64,000 nucleotides of DNA from Ostrinia nubilalis (GCF_963855985.1 NC_087090.1:12770501-12834500); one strand, 5' to 3'. Shown: positions 36,791 to 48,295, counted from the first letter of the stretch. Numbers and translations: made by a program. Notes: generated by a model from the letters alone, not told the origin.

Positions 36791-39700
36791 CGGTTTTTAT
36801 ATAACCTATTACACTCAGATATAATGTGGCTTTCTACACAGACTCGTCTTTCAGTGACGTGCAGCTGCCCTTATATTTGACCCACTGACCTAATTTTTTA
36901 TTATTTATTTGTGTCAGTGTGCTCTTCTAAATAGTGTAAGACGATTGTATGTAGGTACTTTTAAAATGTAATTTTAACTCATTGGTTTTGTCTCATATTT
37001 GAGGAATGTACTATGTATCATAAGTAGAGTCTTAGTTTAAAAGGATGCCAATGATTTAAATTTCAATAGGTAGACAAAATTCATAATTCTTAATTATCAA
37101 AAATTTTAGCTTTCTCCAGTAACACTGATATTATTATACTGTGACTCATCAAAGTCATCATTGTCAAAAATATTGACAAATCGCGAACTGTCACGGCCAA
37201 AAAACTGACACGCGTCCGTCCTCCGTAAGCGCCACCGCGCGACTGATTGAGATTGTCCAAGCCGTCATGGGCGATTTTTTACACATTTTTTAACATAGTA
37301 ACTAAATAAGACACAATATAAAAATTTCATCCGTTAAAAGCCCTCAAGTTATTTCTGAACTTTAGTTTAGTAAAAGATTCAGAATCTCAAATCGCTTATT
37401 TTAAAAATAAAACCATAAATAGAAAACGAATAGAGGTAACTTTGGGAATTTATTCTATCGAGTCAACTTCATCAAATCGTGCTTCCATCCGTTAATAGCC
37501 CTAGAAAATATCCTCAACTATGCCCAAAAAAAATCTTAGCCTTTAATTTTACTGTTTAGTACCTTAAAAATGAAAAATGAAAACCTCATTTTCGCCATTT
37601 TCTCTGCTACCCGGCCTTAAGAACAATGACGTTACAAAAGCTCGATTGGGTATTTCAGTTTCTAAAGTTCATTTGTATTGTGTCATGAATGATACCTGTA
37701 TGTTTCATGCATGCATTTTATGTCCAGAAACACGACTTGCAGTTCGGTATACGATCGTTTTGCATGCAAGTGAAATGAAACCATTCGGTGGTGGTGATAA
37801 AAGACAATTGCACGGCAAAAGTCTTTGAACCGTTGTGTTACAGTTCAAATGTTAAACATAACATTTACATACGGTTATTTAACCTGACCTGTTGGGTTTC
37901 GTCATGATGATGTTGAATAAATTTGTTATTATATCATTTTTATCTGAATATTGTTTAATATAGGTGAGCGACACCAAAAAATCTAGAACTTTGTCATCTT
38001 TCAAAGTATCATGGCAGTAAAAAGTGTATATTTGGAATATTTTTATAATTTTACATATTTTAAAATTTAATCTTATATTGTGTGGGTACAATTTATTGGT
38101 GTTATTCGCAGTCCCATCTGGGATTAGATTACCCAATGATAGCACTAGTTATATTCTTCAATGGATGTTTTTTTGCAAAGCGCTATTACCCAGTCTTATC
38201 ATAAGTTCTACTTCTCTACTTTGCCATTAAAAAGTTAATCTTCAACCTTTGAGTGTATTAAGAGTGTGTTTCGTGTTTGGGACGAATTCATATATCTCCA
38301 GAGGTCGTAGACCTCACGCGTGTACTTAAGAAAAGTAGAGTAATAGTACAGACGATATTAAGTTGCCGTGCGGCGATATCAAGAGCAAACCACACTAGTT
38401 ACATAGGTACCTATAGCTGTTAAACTTTATTGAATATCGTTCGAATGCTGATTGAGACGCGCTTTGAAATACGGGCCTAATATTGTAAGCAACTCTTTCA
38501 ATTTGGTTCGAAACAGACAATAACCACCATGAGTTGTTAAAATGATGTTTCAGCTATAAAGTGCTTAATTCTTTATTATCTTTGTGGTTAAATCTTTATT
38601 GAAATATTCATAGCTTTTTTGTAAATCTACCACAATACATTTATGTATTATCTTTGAAAGAAAAAGCAATCTATGCGTGATTTTAATTATTTTTCTTTCT
38701 ACTTATTAACCAAGCCCAGAACTTCTTTTTCTATTATCTATACTTATGTGGACATTTATTGAATTTCTGCTAGTCTAGTCAAATCTAAACCAGATGGCGT
38801 GGTTAGATAACTGGTTTTCTTGTTGCATAAATGATGAGAACAATGATTAAGTAAACAATTACATTTGACATTGAAATACATTTAAGATAAAGGAAAAAAC
38901 AACAACACCCTGAAAGGTTTCTAAGTGAAGCATGTTGAAACGCTGTCACGCGTTTCGTAAGCTACATTAGTTGAGAATCAGTTATCAGGAGTGATAACGT
39001 GTTAATGTTCTCGCGAAAATATTTATTTGTAGCCGAAATCTCGCACACAAGAATGACGTAAATTAACTTGCCGAATATCTTTCAGTGATAACAATAAGCA
39101 CTTTGAACTGCAATGAAAGCTGTAAACAAAAAGTAAATTCGTAAAGTACAGGAAAGCATGCATGAGACGCGTGATGATGTGACATGCTAAAATAATTGGT
39201 TGTTTTCGTAAAAACTGTCTCTACGTTACGGCTGAATATTTTAATTAGGAAAATTCGGTGTGTTTGTGCGATTTCGTCGTAATTAATGATATAGGTAATG
39301 TACCTAAGAAGGTATGATAGAGTCACACAGCTTACAAATGACACAAAGTTGAACATAATATCTCATGAAGATGTTGTCTTATCTGTAAACACAATATGTT
39401 TGCTATTTGGTAAAAATTATGACCAACGTGGTCAATATTTTATAACATCTCACTAAAACATTTTCAGCGTTTGATTTTTAAAAATCGCGCTCATAAATAG
39501 CGCTGACTGCTAAATAAATTCTGCACCGTAAAACTTTATTTCACTCAGCTAATGCATTTTTAAGAAGAGGATGTTCGGTTTGGCCGACATTTTCCCGATG
39601 CCAGTGCGCTAATGAAATTCTGTCACGGGCGGAGATGACTCATATCGTGAGCAATGTTCACTGAGCAACTCCCAAATAAACTTGATTGAACGCCTCACGA

Positions 39701-39859
39701 TTACTTTCGCAATCGGGCGACAACATTCCTTTTAACTTTCATGAGTTTGAGTCGGAAAAGTTAAGATGAAAAATGTTCTTTAGAAAGTAACGGCAAATAA
39801 AATGCGTATATCTATAACAAGCCGTAAGTGCACATACAGATGCTGCAAATGGACCGGCA

Positions 39860-40105
39860 CCTGATCGTCGACGCTCTCCGGGCCGGGACCTCAACATCGT
39901 TTGGGTATTCGTCGGCATCGCCGGCGGATTTGCGGCGGCCGCGGTCTGCGAGCAGCTCGATGGTGGTCCAGAAGGAGCCTTCAGAGGCGCTGGAGGGTGT
40001 GCGGAGCATGCTGCACTCCTGGTGGCCCGCGGTGCAAGTGGCCTGGTCGCCCGCGGTGCAAGTGGCTCGGCGCGCGGCGGAAGGTGCAATGACTGCCGCC
40101 GCCAT
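39860..40105 (-). CDS. candidate internal exon of the unrecognised gene
   Basis: CpG-rich block with an open minus frame: VIAPSAARRATCTAGDQATC (containing a duplicated CTAG-Q/H unit), then SEGSFWTTIELLADRG, DEYPNDVEVP and ARRASTI. An acceptor ggcggcag near 40092 and a donor aggtgccg near 39865 give phases 1 and 2; the latter joins the 24568 exon as ...ARRASTI-S-FAHPHV. A stronger donor gtatgt lies 20 bases further on but leaves phase 1, which does not fit that exon. The plus strand is also open here (39828-40145), so strand rests on splice compatibility. Edges are approximate; serine/arginine-rich with possible phosphorylation sites. Confidence 0.45.
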
Positions 40106-40440
40106 GTCCTCGCACCGCCTCACCCCCGACTCACACCTCGTGTGAGCACGCGATCATTAATCTGCCCCGACACCATTCACGGATAATTTCTTTCGCATTC
40201 AGTGAATCACATCCAAGTGCCGACACTTGGAAAGCTCGATTAGCTCTTTTAATTGAACTTAACTGCTCCGAAAGCAATTTGCCGAACCATTATTCTGTCG
40301 ATATCGGACTTGATTGAGGTGGGTAATGGATCCCGAAGCGATGAGTTTTGTGCGCCGTGCCGCACGCACGGTGTGTGTCTTCTGTAGGCTCGTCAACAAA
40401 TATGCACCAATTAGAGGTGCACCGGCGGGGTCGGGCGCTC

Positions 40441-40517
40441 ACCTGTCGCGGTGACCCGGATGGCGCCAACGTCGCCGGTCGCGACCGGGTCAGCCGGATA
40501 CTTTTGCCAGGACGGCC
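40441..40517 (-). CDS. candidate internal exon of the unrecognised gene
   Basis: GC-rich block reading PSWQKYPADPVATGDVGAIR followed by VTAT and a strong donor acag|gtgagc (phase 1), compatible with the 40.1-kb exon (G+TC gives V). Possible acceptors cttag, ggtag and gcgaag upstream give different reading frames, and a second frame is also open. The same phase-1 end would also fit exon 2 (5540-5443) of the MAGUK gene, so an alternative first exon of that gene cannot be excluded. Confidence 0.4.
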
Positions 40518-41022
40518 TTCGCAACTACCTAAGTAATTACGTTGAAATTGTAACTTACAAACTATTTCAGCTTCCTTTTTGTCTAGAGACCTTCATTAAA
40601 CTGGGTCATGATAACAAATGCTTATTTGTGACTTGGTGTATGTGGCACATCCAATATTTGTTTTGATTCGTGTGATAGGTTCAAGTAATAGCACTATAAA
40701 AAGACGTTTGGCTTCTGGGTAATGTAATGTCTGTCATTTCATACGTCCAGAATAAAGACGTTACGTCCGGAATGAGCGGTGGTCACGAAAGTGCGCACGT
40801 GCTTAGTACGAGTTGTTTACATTTCAAGATTCCGGACTGACAAAAACAATTGATAAAAGATTGTATCAGTGTTATGACGTCACAAAGGTTATCATCATGG
40901 TGACGGATACCATGTTGAGGAATTTTATTGGTAACTAGCTGCTTTCTTTGTGACTCCGTTCGCGTTAAATTTTAAGGATGAGTTGCACCGGCTAAAGTTA
41001 GGTGGTACAGTAACTTTAAACG

Positions 41023-41397
41023 ATAATTTATGGTTAAACAAACTTACCTTAAGTGAAGTTTGACCGTAATTATACGAGTCGCTGCATCCGAAGAGATTTT
41101 CATATTTACCAGGTAGTCCACTTCTCATTGTACTAGGCATCGAACATTTTAGAGCATACAATACAAAAAAGTACTTGTTATGACTCGATATCCGGCGGTA
41201 GTGGGGCACGCTTACGTCACACCCCTCCAACCGTCGAGTCGTCATTCATTTCAGAGTATGATTTCGCTAAAGTTAAGTAAGGGTAAGTTAAGTGTAAACT
41301 TAGGGGTAGGGCGGGAATGAAAATCTCTTCGGATGCAGCGACTCGTATAATTACGGTCAAACTTCACTTAAGGTAAGTTTGTTTAACCATAAATTAT
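41023..41397. repeat. palindrome with perfect 81-bp arms
   Basis: Arms 41023-41103 and 41317-41397 are exact reverse complements over 81 bases (starting ataatttatggttaaacaaa), separated by 213 bp. Each arm contains the same gtaagt-like donor motif in opposite sense. The perfect identity implies a recent inverted duplication or gene conversion. It overlaps one copy of the 155-bp repeat described at 41093-41247. Confidence 0.9.
41093..41247 (-). repeat. 155-bp repeat, left copy
   Basis: Matches 46167-46321 (plus strand) across the full 155 bp; both translate identically (MTTRRLEGCDVSVPHYRRIS..., ending GLPGKYENL) before diverging. A further 46-bp piece of the same sequence sits at 41395-41440. 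The copies are inverted and 4.9 kb apart. The open frame is probably incidental, since it stops or diverges at once outside the repeat. Confidence 0.8.
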
Positions 41398-43757
41398 ACT
41401 TCGTCGCTGCATCCTCGAGATTTTCATATTTACCAGGTAGATGTTTAGAGAGCTTTAGTGAAATCAAAACTATGATAAATACGTTATTTAAATAAATAAG
41501 ACCTTTATAAAGAATATTTATACATAATAGGTATTATCGTTAAGTAAAGTATTATCAAAATGCGAAGCAGAAGGTCTTGCTTCAAAATTTAAGAATATAA
41601 TTCAAGGTAGGTAATTTTCTAGATTAGCCTGCTGCTTTTCTTTTAATCGATTCTATGATAACTTTTCAACGATTAGTTGTTGCATGACGGACACTTTGTG
41701 CGGAATATAATTTTAGGTTATATCAATATAACTCTCACGTAATGAAAAAATATTCAAATATGTTTAATCTATCCTAGAGGTTCTTGCATTGTGGTAAAAT
41801 TTCTTCGTAGTTTGAGATTAGTTTTTTAGTATTAGTAAGGATACGAATATAACTTGTTATTTCTGTAAACTTGTAAGAAATAATTGTATTTGCTGGAATA
41901 ATAACTCTGATATTGAAAACAATACTTTAAAGTGCAACTGAGATCGCCCGGGTGCTAAAGTATTAGTAAAATCACCGGTAAATATAATAGGCCAGGTGTC
42001 CCATTCTTCTGCGAGTTAATATTTTTACTACTTCTTTTTATGTAATAAATACTTAATAGTATTCTGATGGTAATTTTCTGCTTCAAATAAAATGTAGCTG
42101 TTGTTTGAAATTTTGCCTTCGCTTTTAAGTTTACACAATAACTGTTTTCTGGGGTCAGATTTTGTATATTAATGCTATGATAATTGAATTTATATCTAGT
42201 TTAAGATTTTTATTTCCCCAAGAATTAAAACAATTCACTAACGTGAGAGAAGCACAATGTTTAGTAACACTAGCTTTGGATTGGAAACATAATAACCAAA
42301 CTGAGAACGATAACTTTATATTAACAGAATATAAAATTAAAGATTAACTAAATAAGTGGGTACTTCGCAAAAATTTGCGCGCAATCCGTGAGTATCGCCA
42401 GTCAGCGTGCTCAGTCCGACAGAACGTCGGCACACAAAAGAGGTGGCTTATTCTCTAACTACGTTCAGGTAATGAAACGTTTTATTAAACGTTTTTGCAG
42501 ATAAGTGTGTGTGTATATAAGATAGGATAACATTTATTTATTTATATTTTTGCACATAAAACTGTACAGTGGCGGACTTAATGCCAAGTGGCATTCTCTG
42601 CCAGTCAACCACAGGTCTAGTAGAGAGACTAAGGCGGTGCAATAAACATGAAAAATAAAATATATAGACTTTGATATATTACCACTTTTCCTTTGTATAT
42701 TTACTGAGTTTATCTATCAGTAGCACAAATTGAATTATTTATTTACTTTTAAACGCGGTCTTAATAAAAAAAATAGTTAAAATAAGCAATATTAATACAT
42801 CATTTCAAGACCGATTTCATGTATCGTATACATATAAGTATACGCTTAGAGCAGAGAGCGTTATCTAAAATTGTACTTTGATGTCATTTTTCTGAAATTA
42901 ACACTTCATTGCATGCAGAGTTTACCTCTAATTGACTGTGTACGTTATAGATGTTATACTTAGTGTTTTAATAGAGCTTATGCTCTTACTTACTTACACT
43001 TACACAAGAACGTATGTCCTTGGTAAACCAATAGAATAAATAAATTAATTTATTTATTACTTTACTTTTACTAAGTAAGTAAATAGTACTTCAAAAAATA
43101 ATATATTTCCTTGTTTTGTCTTATTGTTTGTCAAACCAATTGTGTTGTGTGAGACCCACAAAAAATAACACTCAAATCTTTTATTTCAGTAAGCTTGAAG
43201 ATGTTACAGAGGTAACCTTACGGTAGCAGAAATATTCATACATCGCACAGCTGTCTGTAGCCGATTAACTGTTTCTTAATTATGATGTTATAGGTAAATA
43301 TTTCAATTAAATAAATAATATTTGTATTTATTGCTTATCATTTTTTGCGATAGAAAGAAACCACAACCGAGAGCCGACACACCAAGTCACGAGATAATGT
43401 ACTAACATGAAGTTGGGGCCATTTCCCACACTACATATTTAGAAATAAATATTCGATTCGTCATTCCTATAGAATGATAGTTTATTAGGTAATGTTTGGA
43501 TTCGTTATGTCGATAATATTTATGGAAATTTACCAGTTTTTTGTTAACTTTGCTAAAAGTAAAAAGATGATGATGATAGGTATATTAAGTAATGGGTATC
43601 TTAAGTAGGTATCTTGCTTGTGGGATAAGACTCTTTACATAAAGTCATTAATTTGGGCGACTGAACTAAATTCTTTACTCGAGTAAAAGATATGAACGTA
43701 AATGGTTTACGATTATCGTAGAATTACTCTTCTCAGTTAAACTGGATTTGATATACA

Positions 43758-43937
43758 TCTATATATATAAAAATGAAACCCGTTTTCCGTTGTCACGACA
43801 TAACATGAAAACGGCTTGACCGATTTGGATGATTTTTTTTTTTGTAGTTTTCTAATACTCTGTACAAGGTTTTTACGGAAAAAAATATAAAGAAAATCTC
43901 TACGCTAAGGCGGTACGAAGTTCGCCGGGTCAGCTAG
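43758..43937. mobile_element. Helitron-like non-autonomous element (TC...CTAG)
   Basis: Begins TCTATATATATAAA after a host A, contains gaaaacggcttgaccgattt, and ends gccgggtcagCTAG before a host T. These are the 5' TC, 3' CTRR and A/T insertion rules of Helitrons; many moth short elements end with cagctagt. Length 180 bp, no coding capacity. Confidence 0.7.
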
Positions 43938-44989
43938 TATCAAATATTTATGTATAATATGTATAACTATGTATTGAAAAAACATTGCAGTTCTTAGGTA
44001 GACCAAAGTGAAAATGTTTATAAGTTGTTGGCATAATTAAGCTTCTGTTTTGTAACTATGGAATGAAGCTGGTATACTGGTTTAAATTAAACCTTATCAC
44101 GAGACCAGAATAAAGCGTAGAAAGCGGAAATAATTCGCTGTTGTTTGTTTTGGACGAAATTGCTGTAGCAATCGCTGGTCGTCGCTGCTGTTCATAAGGA
44201 TGACCGAAACTGAAACTGCTGATATGTTTTGGCACTCAAAACCTAAAGGTAGGATTACTGCTATTAAATATCTGATATATAATCTTAATAATTTTGGTGT
44301 TTATCATGCCACCGTTCAATAAAGCTGCTGCTCAAAAAATTGCGACAGTTGCACTACTACTGTAGGGTGTTGGTGATGTTTGCGCACGCGCATACATACA
44401 GTAACCGGATGGTGTTGAGGAAAAGAAATGCGTGAACCGGTTACCCCACACAGAGGCAAATATTCGAAAATAATATTTGAACATTTAAATAACGTTTTCT
44501 TGATTTAGATTAAAGTCCTTATTCCTATTGTAATTTTAATTTAATTTATGGACTTGTATAAAAGTTTTATTAAATAAATACATTTTATCATTTTGTGTAT
44601 TTTTTCTTTTTTATTACTATTTCTGCGCTTCCTCGAGCAGTTACCTTGAGGGATAAGCCCCCCGTTTTAATTTATTTGCGTAAGAGACACGTGACAACAT
44701 GTGCAAGTATTTTTAGTCAACTTCTGGATTGACTCGTCCCTCAGTCAATTAGCCAAGATTCGCCCAAGCGTTCAGAATATTATCTCATCTCCAAATTGGA
44801 GTGCGTACACCTCAGTTTTACTTTTTAGGCTGACCTAAGCCTTCCAAAATATTATTGGCTAACGGGATAACTTTTCCGTGTCTGAAGTTAAAACTATTTA
44901 CCTATGTAACCTCTATATCCGGTTTTGCTGGTTTAACAGACTGATATTTCCTCCTGTGTTGAATCATCCGATTCTTTTGATATTTCATC

Positions 44990-45690
44990 ACTACTCTAGG
45001 TAATAGTTATATGACCTCAATCGCATCGAGGTTCTTCATAACGATTATGGTATTTCGGTAGTAATCGCATTACTACTCAAGGAAATACATAATATAAGGT
45101 CTCGCTGATGGTTTACAGGTTGATTATTCGAAATCATTGTTTTAGTACAATTGAATATAGTTTCTTATTTTATTTAAATAGTTTAAACAAAAAATCTGAT
45201 AGGTAGGTCCTGTATGTAAATACACCAGCCAAGTAAATTTAGTTACGTTCAATAGCAATTATGATAGCAATGGACGCACTCACCTTACGACACCGTTTTT
45301 CGGACGGGGCGACATAGGTCGCGAAGGGCAGTTGCAGAGCAGCTGAACCACGGCGGGGTCCCACCTGGGCGCACGGGAAGACGACGGGGCGGCGGGGCCA
45401 GTGGTCACGGCAGGCGCGCCGTGCGGAGGCACGCAGCGAGTTTTTGTTCTTGTGAACTGTATGTCGGTAGTAATCGCATCACTACTCTAAGAAACTCGTA
45501 TTTGACCTCAATCGCATCGAGGTTCTTTATTAAGATTTTGGTATTTCGGTAGTAATCGCATCACTACTCTAAGAGATTCGTATTTGACCTCAATCGCATC
45601 GAGGTTCTTTATTACGATTTTGGTATTTCGGTAGTAATCGCATCACTACTCTTAGGAAATACATAGATTACCTTAATAGCATTAAGGTAA
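44990..45690. repeat. array of hairpins sharing one loop (aatcgcatc)
   Basis: Two hairpin types alternate in units of about 85 bp: gtagt-aatcgcatc-actac (45467-45485, 45549-45567, 45631-45649; variant 45058-45076) and acctc-aatcgcatc-gaggt (45014-45032, 45505-45523, 45587-45605). A last one, ttaccttaa-tagca-ttaaggtaa, ends the right array (45668-45690). Stems differ between types but the loop is constant. Left (44990-45100) and right (45462-45690) arrays flank a GC-rich candidate exon, and both end in actc..aggaaatacata. Possibly the subterminal part of a mobile element. Confidence 0.85.
45284..45456 (-). CDS. candidate GC-rich internal exon of the unrecognised gene
   Basis: Acceptor catacag (exon starts 45456) and strong donor gtaag|gtgagt (exon ends 45284) on the minus strand bracket a 173-bp CpG-rich block. 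Two frames are open throughout: one reads ...DPAVVQLLCNCPSRPMSPRP with a phase 2 exit, the other HKNKNSLRASARRACRD...SEKRCRK with a phase 0 exit. Either can be joined to a possible start of the 40.5-kb exon. It lies inside the hairpin-repeat array. Frame undecided. Confidence 0.4.
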
Positions 45691-46025
45691 GATTCCATGA
45701 ACACGGTATGAACTTCATCACAGCACAACTCACATCACAGCACAACTCAGTGTTAAATTAGGATCCAATATAATTATTACGTACCTATGTACGAGCACAG
45801 AAATTGAACATAGTCGAAAACATTTTGCCATTCCTTTTACAGTTGGGTAAAAACAAAATAATTGTTTTAAATATTCCCCAAACTCATCTGCCTCTCGGTC
45901 GGTACACTCTTGCCAGAGTGGTCGTAGTCATCATTGTGATTCACGATGAGTGATGTTTTTTGCAATACGGCGCGATTCCTCGCAGACTGCAGCTTGGCAG
46001 GCACTTTCGTTGGCGGAGCACTTAC

Positions 46026-46097
46026 TTGCGGCCTTGATCCGGTCTCTTTTATGGTCATTTCACATTTAAACACACACGAAGCACACACTTTTTCCAA
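46026..46097 (-). CDS. possible small exon (MTIKETGSRPQ or DRIKAA frame)
   Basis: A strong donor (cgcaa|gtaagt at 46026/46025) follows minus-strand ATGs at about 46097 and 46058 that give MTIKETGSRPQ in phase 0. Alternatively a 20-base microexon after cataaaag would read DRIKAA and link the 47.25-kb and 45.4-kb candidate exons in phase. The polypyrimidine tract is poor, and neither reading is secure. Confidence 0.2.
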
Positions 46098-46166
46098 TTT
46101 AATTTAATTTAATTTTTGCGGCACGAACGAGAAATTTCGATGTTACGATGCCCGCACTATCGAAGC

Positions 46167-46321
46167 GAATGACGACTCGACGGTTGGAGGGGTGTGACGT
46201 AAGCGTGCCCCACTACCGCCGGATATCGAGTCATAACAAGTACTTTTTTGTATTGTATGCTCTAAAATGTTCGATGCCTAGTACAATGAGAAGTGGACTA
46301 CCTGGTAAATATGAAAATCTC
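46167..46321 (+). repeat. 155-bp repeat, right copy
   Basis: Inverted counterpart of 41093-41247, the two sharing the full block and the same translation. Similarity to the 41395-41440 piece continues to 46343 (ggatgcagcgacgaagtata). Together the copies could be the ends of a 5.3-kb element or independent insertions of one repeat. Confidence 0.8.
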
Positions 46322-47089
46322 GAGGATGCAGCGACGAAGTATAACTGGTGTTTTTTGTGTGACAGATTTTGACGTTTGTTACAGTTAAAGTAAGATGGTG
46401 CAACCCACCCAAAGTGATTGTTGGTTACTAATTTATAGACCTTGGCGGTTGTGTGACTGAACTGTAGGTACGTAACTGAATAAAATATGTAGCTTGTAAA
46501 CAATCGATACTTTTATCCTATGCTTTCCTTTTAATGGTAAATAACAGTTAATGTTCTCACTCTGAGTAGGTCAAAGTTTTCCCATTAAGCCCTCGTGGAG
46601 AAAATTGGGTTCGTAAAACTCTGTAGTTGTAGACTTAATGGTGTTTTTAGTTAAATGATACGATTTAAGTGCCTGTAAAACGTTCGTTGCGTGCTCTATC
46701 ACATACATGTCTAATGTTGGATGTTTACTCGTTCTTTATCGTAATATGGCAAGGTGATATTTTTTTTGTTGTCAAGTAACATCACGTGTTTTTAGATGAC
46801 GTGTTATTTAAATAATTAAATACCAATTATTTATTTAGCTTAGCGACAAAACATGGATGAAGTTTAACAATATTTTTTTGAAATTGTAAACAGTACTGGT
46901 AGGCTGGTAGGGCAAAAAAGAATGAGACATGTATAGGCTCCTTAAGAGCATTTGACGATTTGCAAGTATCTACTAATTTAATTAGTCTAAAAAAAAAGAG
47001 AATTTTGATTTTTGATTTTGGCTATTTTTAATTAATATACATACCTCCACAAAATTACAGCTCCCTAATGCACACAGTTTTCAAGCAAA

Positions 47090-47160
47090 ACCTCGGACAG
47101 ACAGACAGACAGACATATCGAAACTATAAGGGTTCCTTGTCAGTACTACGGAACCCTAAA
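47090..47160. repeat. gacagacagac...cggaaccctaaa repeat tail
   Basis: A (gaca)n run followed by ataagggttccttgtcag and tactacggaaccctaaaa resembles the 3' tail of a repeat frequent in moth genomes. No ORF. About 70 bases. Confidence 0.5.
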
Positions 47161-47246
47161 AAGGTGTGATTACTTGCTCAGTGAGCAATCTTTTTGTGGA
47201 AGGCCGAAGCTTCAGACAAAGTTTCATGAATATGAAGCAAGCTTAC

Positions 47247-47356
47247 GCATATTGTATGATCTTGGCCTGCCACCAGCGCGGCAGGTTGGGCAGCTGGAAC
47301 CGCTTCATCTTCTTGCGCCCCATCTCACCTTCGCCCGTCTCATCCTCGCCTTCCAC
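47247..47356 (-). CDS. candidate second coding exon of the unrecognised gene
   Basis: Minus-strand GC-rich block reads VEGEDETGEGEMGRKK then MKRFQLPNLPRWWQAKII QYA in pieces, with donor atgc|gtaagc and acceptor tttgaag. Phase 0 entry matches the end of the short first exon at 47857-47810, phase 2 exit. A basic and aromatic stretch follows an acidic one; family not recognised. Plus-strand open frames here are shadows. Confidence 0.5.
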
Positions 47357-47809
47357 CTTCAAACATCGACAGCTTATAAGACTACACATTTTCGTTGGAA
47401 ATTGGATCCTATTAAAACTGTATAAGGCGCCACATTGTCTAGCTTGATGTGCTTCTGTAGTGAGACTAATGAGGCTATAAGTTTTTTGTGATTCGTTACA
47501 TTTATTATTTGTCTACCTTAAATAAATTAAAATATGGGTGCAACAGGTCAAATGCCTGCGGAAGCTGCTGGTTCCTCACGCTTGCTAATGTAGAGTTCAC
47601 GTGTAGTTTGAGTGGGTATACTTCTGCAGAGCTTATGAAGGGGCATGCTAGGGATCTGTGGTACCGAAGACCTGTGTTTCAGGTGTGATAAACAAATTGA
47701 GAACACTGTCTCGAATATTGGTATGGACAGCAATGGAGAGAGCAGCATAGAGCAGAATCTTTGGGATAATCATTGGTGGTAATAATGTGGTTAATAAATG
47801 AAATCTTAC

Positions 47810-47857
47810 GTTAAGTTTGACTCTTTTGTCCTTATCATCTTGCTTGTTGTCACCCAT
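47810..47857 (-). CDS. candidate first coding exon of the unrecognised gene (MGDNKQDDKDK...)
   Basis: ATG at 47857 after gcaaaa, then 16 codons MGDNKQDDKDKRVKLN and a good donor gtaaga in phase 0. It would begin the long minus-strand gene ending at 20595, which then spans about 27 kb. Highly charged. Joining to 47356-47247 gives ...KRVKLN-VEGEDE. Confidence 0.45.
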
Positions 47858-48295
47858 TTTTGCAACTAAAAAGCTGTGGCTTTCACTGAATCACTAGAAA
47901 TTTGGAGACTATGGCTCAGTACGGTCAATTTTATACCATGTGCTGTCCGATTAAGCGGTTCTTACTAAAATTTTGATACCCAAATGTTAAGTTATGCTAA
48001 CTCTGAAATTTTGTGGCCATGAATGTCAGCTGTCAACAGTGGCGTTAGCCATAGAGAAAAGAGTCAATTTCAAACTAGAGTTTGTTGCCGTGAGGTCGTT
48101 ATAACTAAGTTTAATTTATGATTTATTTTGACTATTTTATAAAATGTAGGTATACAAAAGGTATAATTATGTGATTATTAGTAAATAGTTGCGTTAAAGC
48201 ATGTTGCTTATTTATGTATCGTGTCGCACAACTATTTTCAGTTCAGAATTGAAACATTCTTTTTCCAAATAATTTTTATTTTGTGGTTCCTTTTC

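Larger units (their letters stand above)
27020..39800 (-). other. long probable intron of the unrecognised gene, no exons seen
   Basis: If the candidate exons at 39.9-47.9 kb belong to the gene ending at 20.6 kb, this is one large intron together with 24569-27020. I see no convincing exon on either strand. Open frames here (for example 31389-31571 minus, 32589-32906 plus, 38.0-38.2 kb, 39063-39356) lack splice sites or recognisable motifs. It holds the MITEs, foldback element and LINE tails listed separately. Confidence 0.5.

Noticed and set aside
39828..40145. Plus-strand 105-codon ORF MHIQMLQMDRHLIV...
   Set aside because: It is antisense to the candidate exon whose splice phases fit the minus-strand gene. 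Both strands are open because of high GC. Not excluded fully.
43758..43937. A full Helitron
   Set aside because: Only 180 bp with no Rep/helicase coding sequence in the window, so it was kept as a non-autonomous element only.
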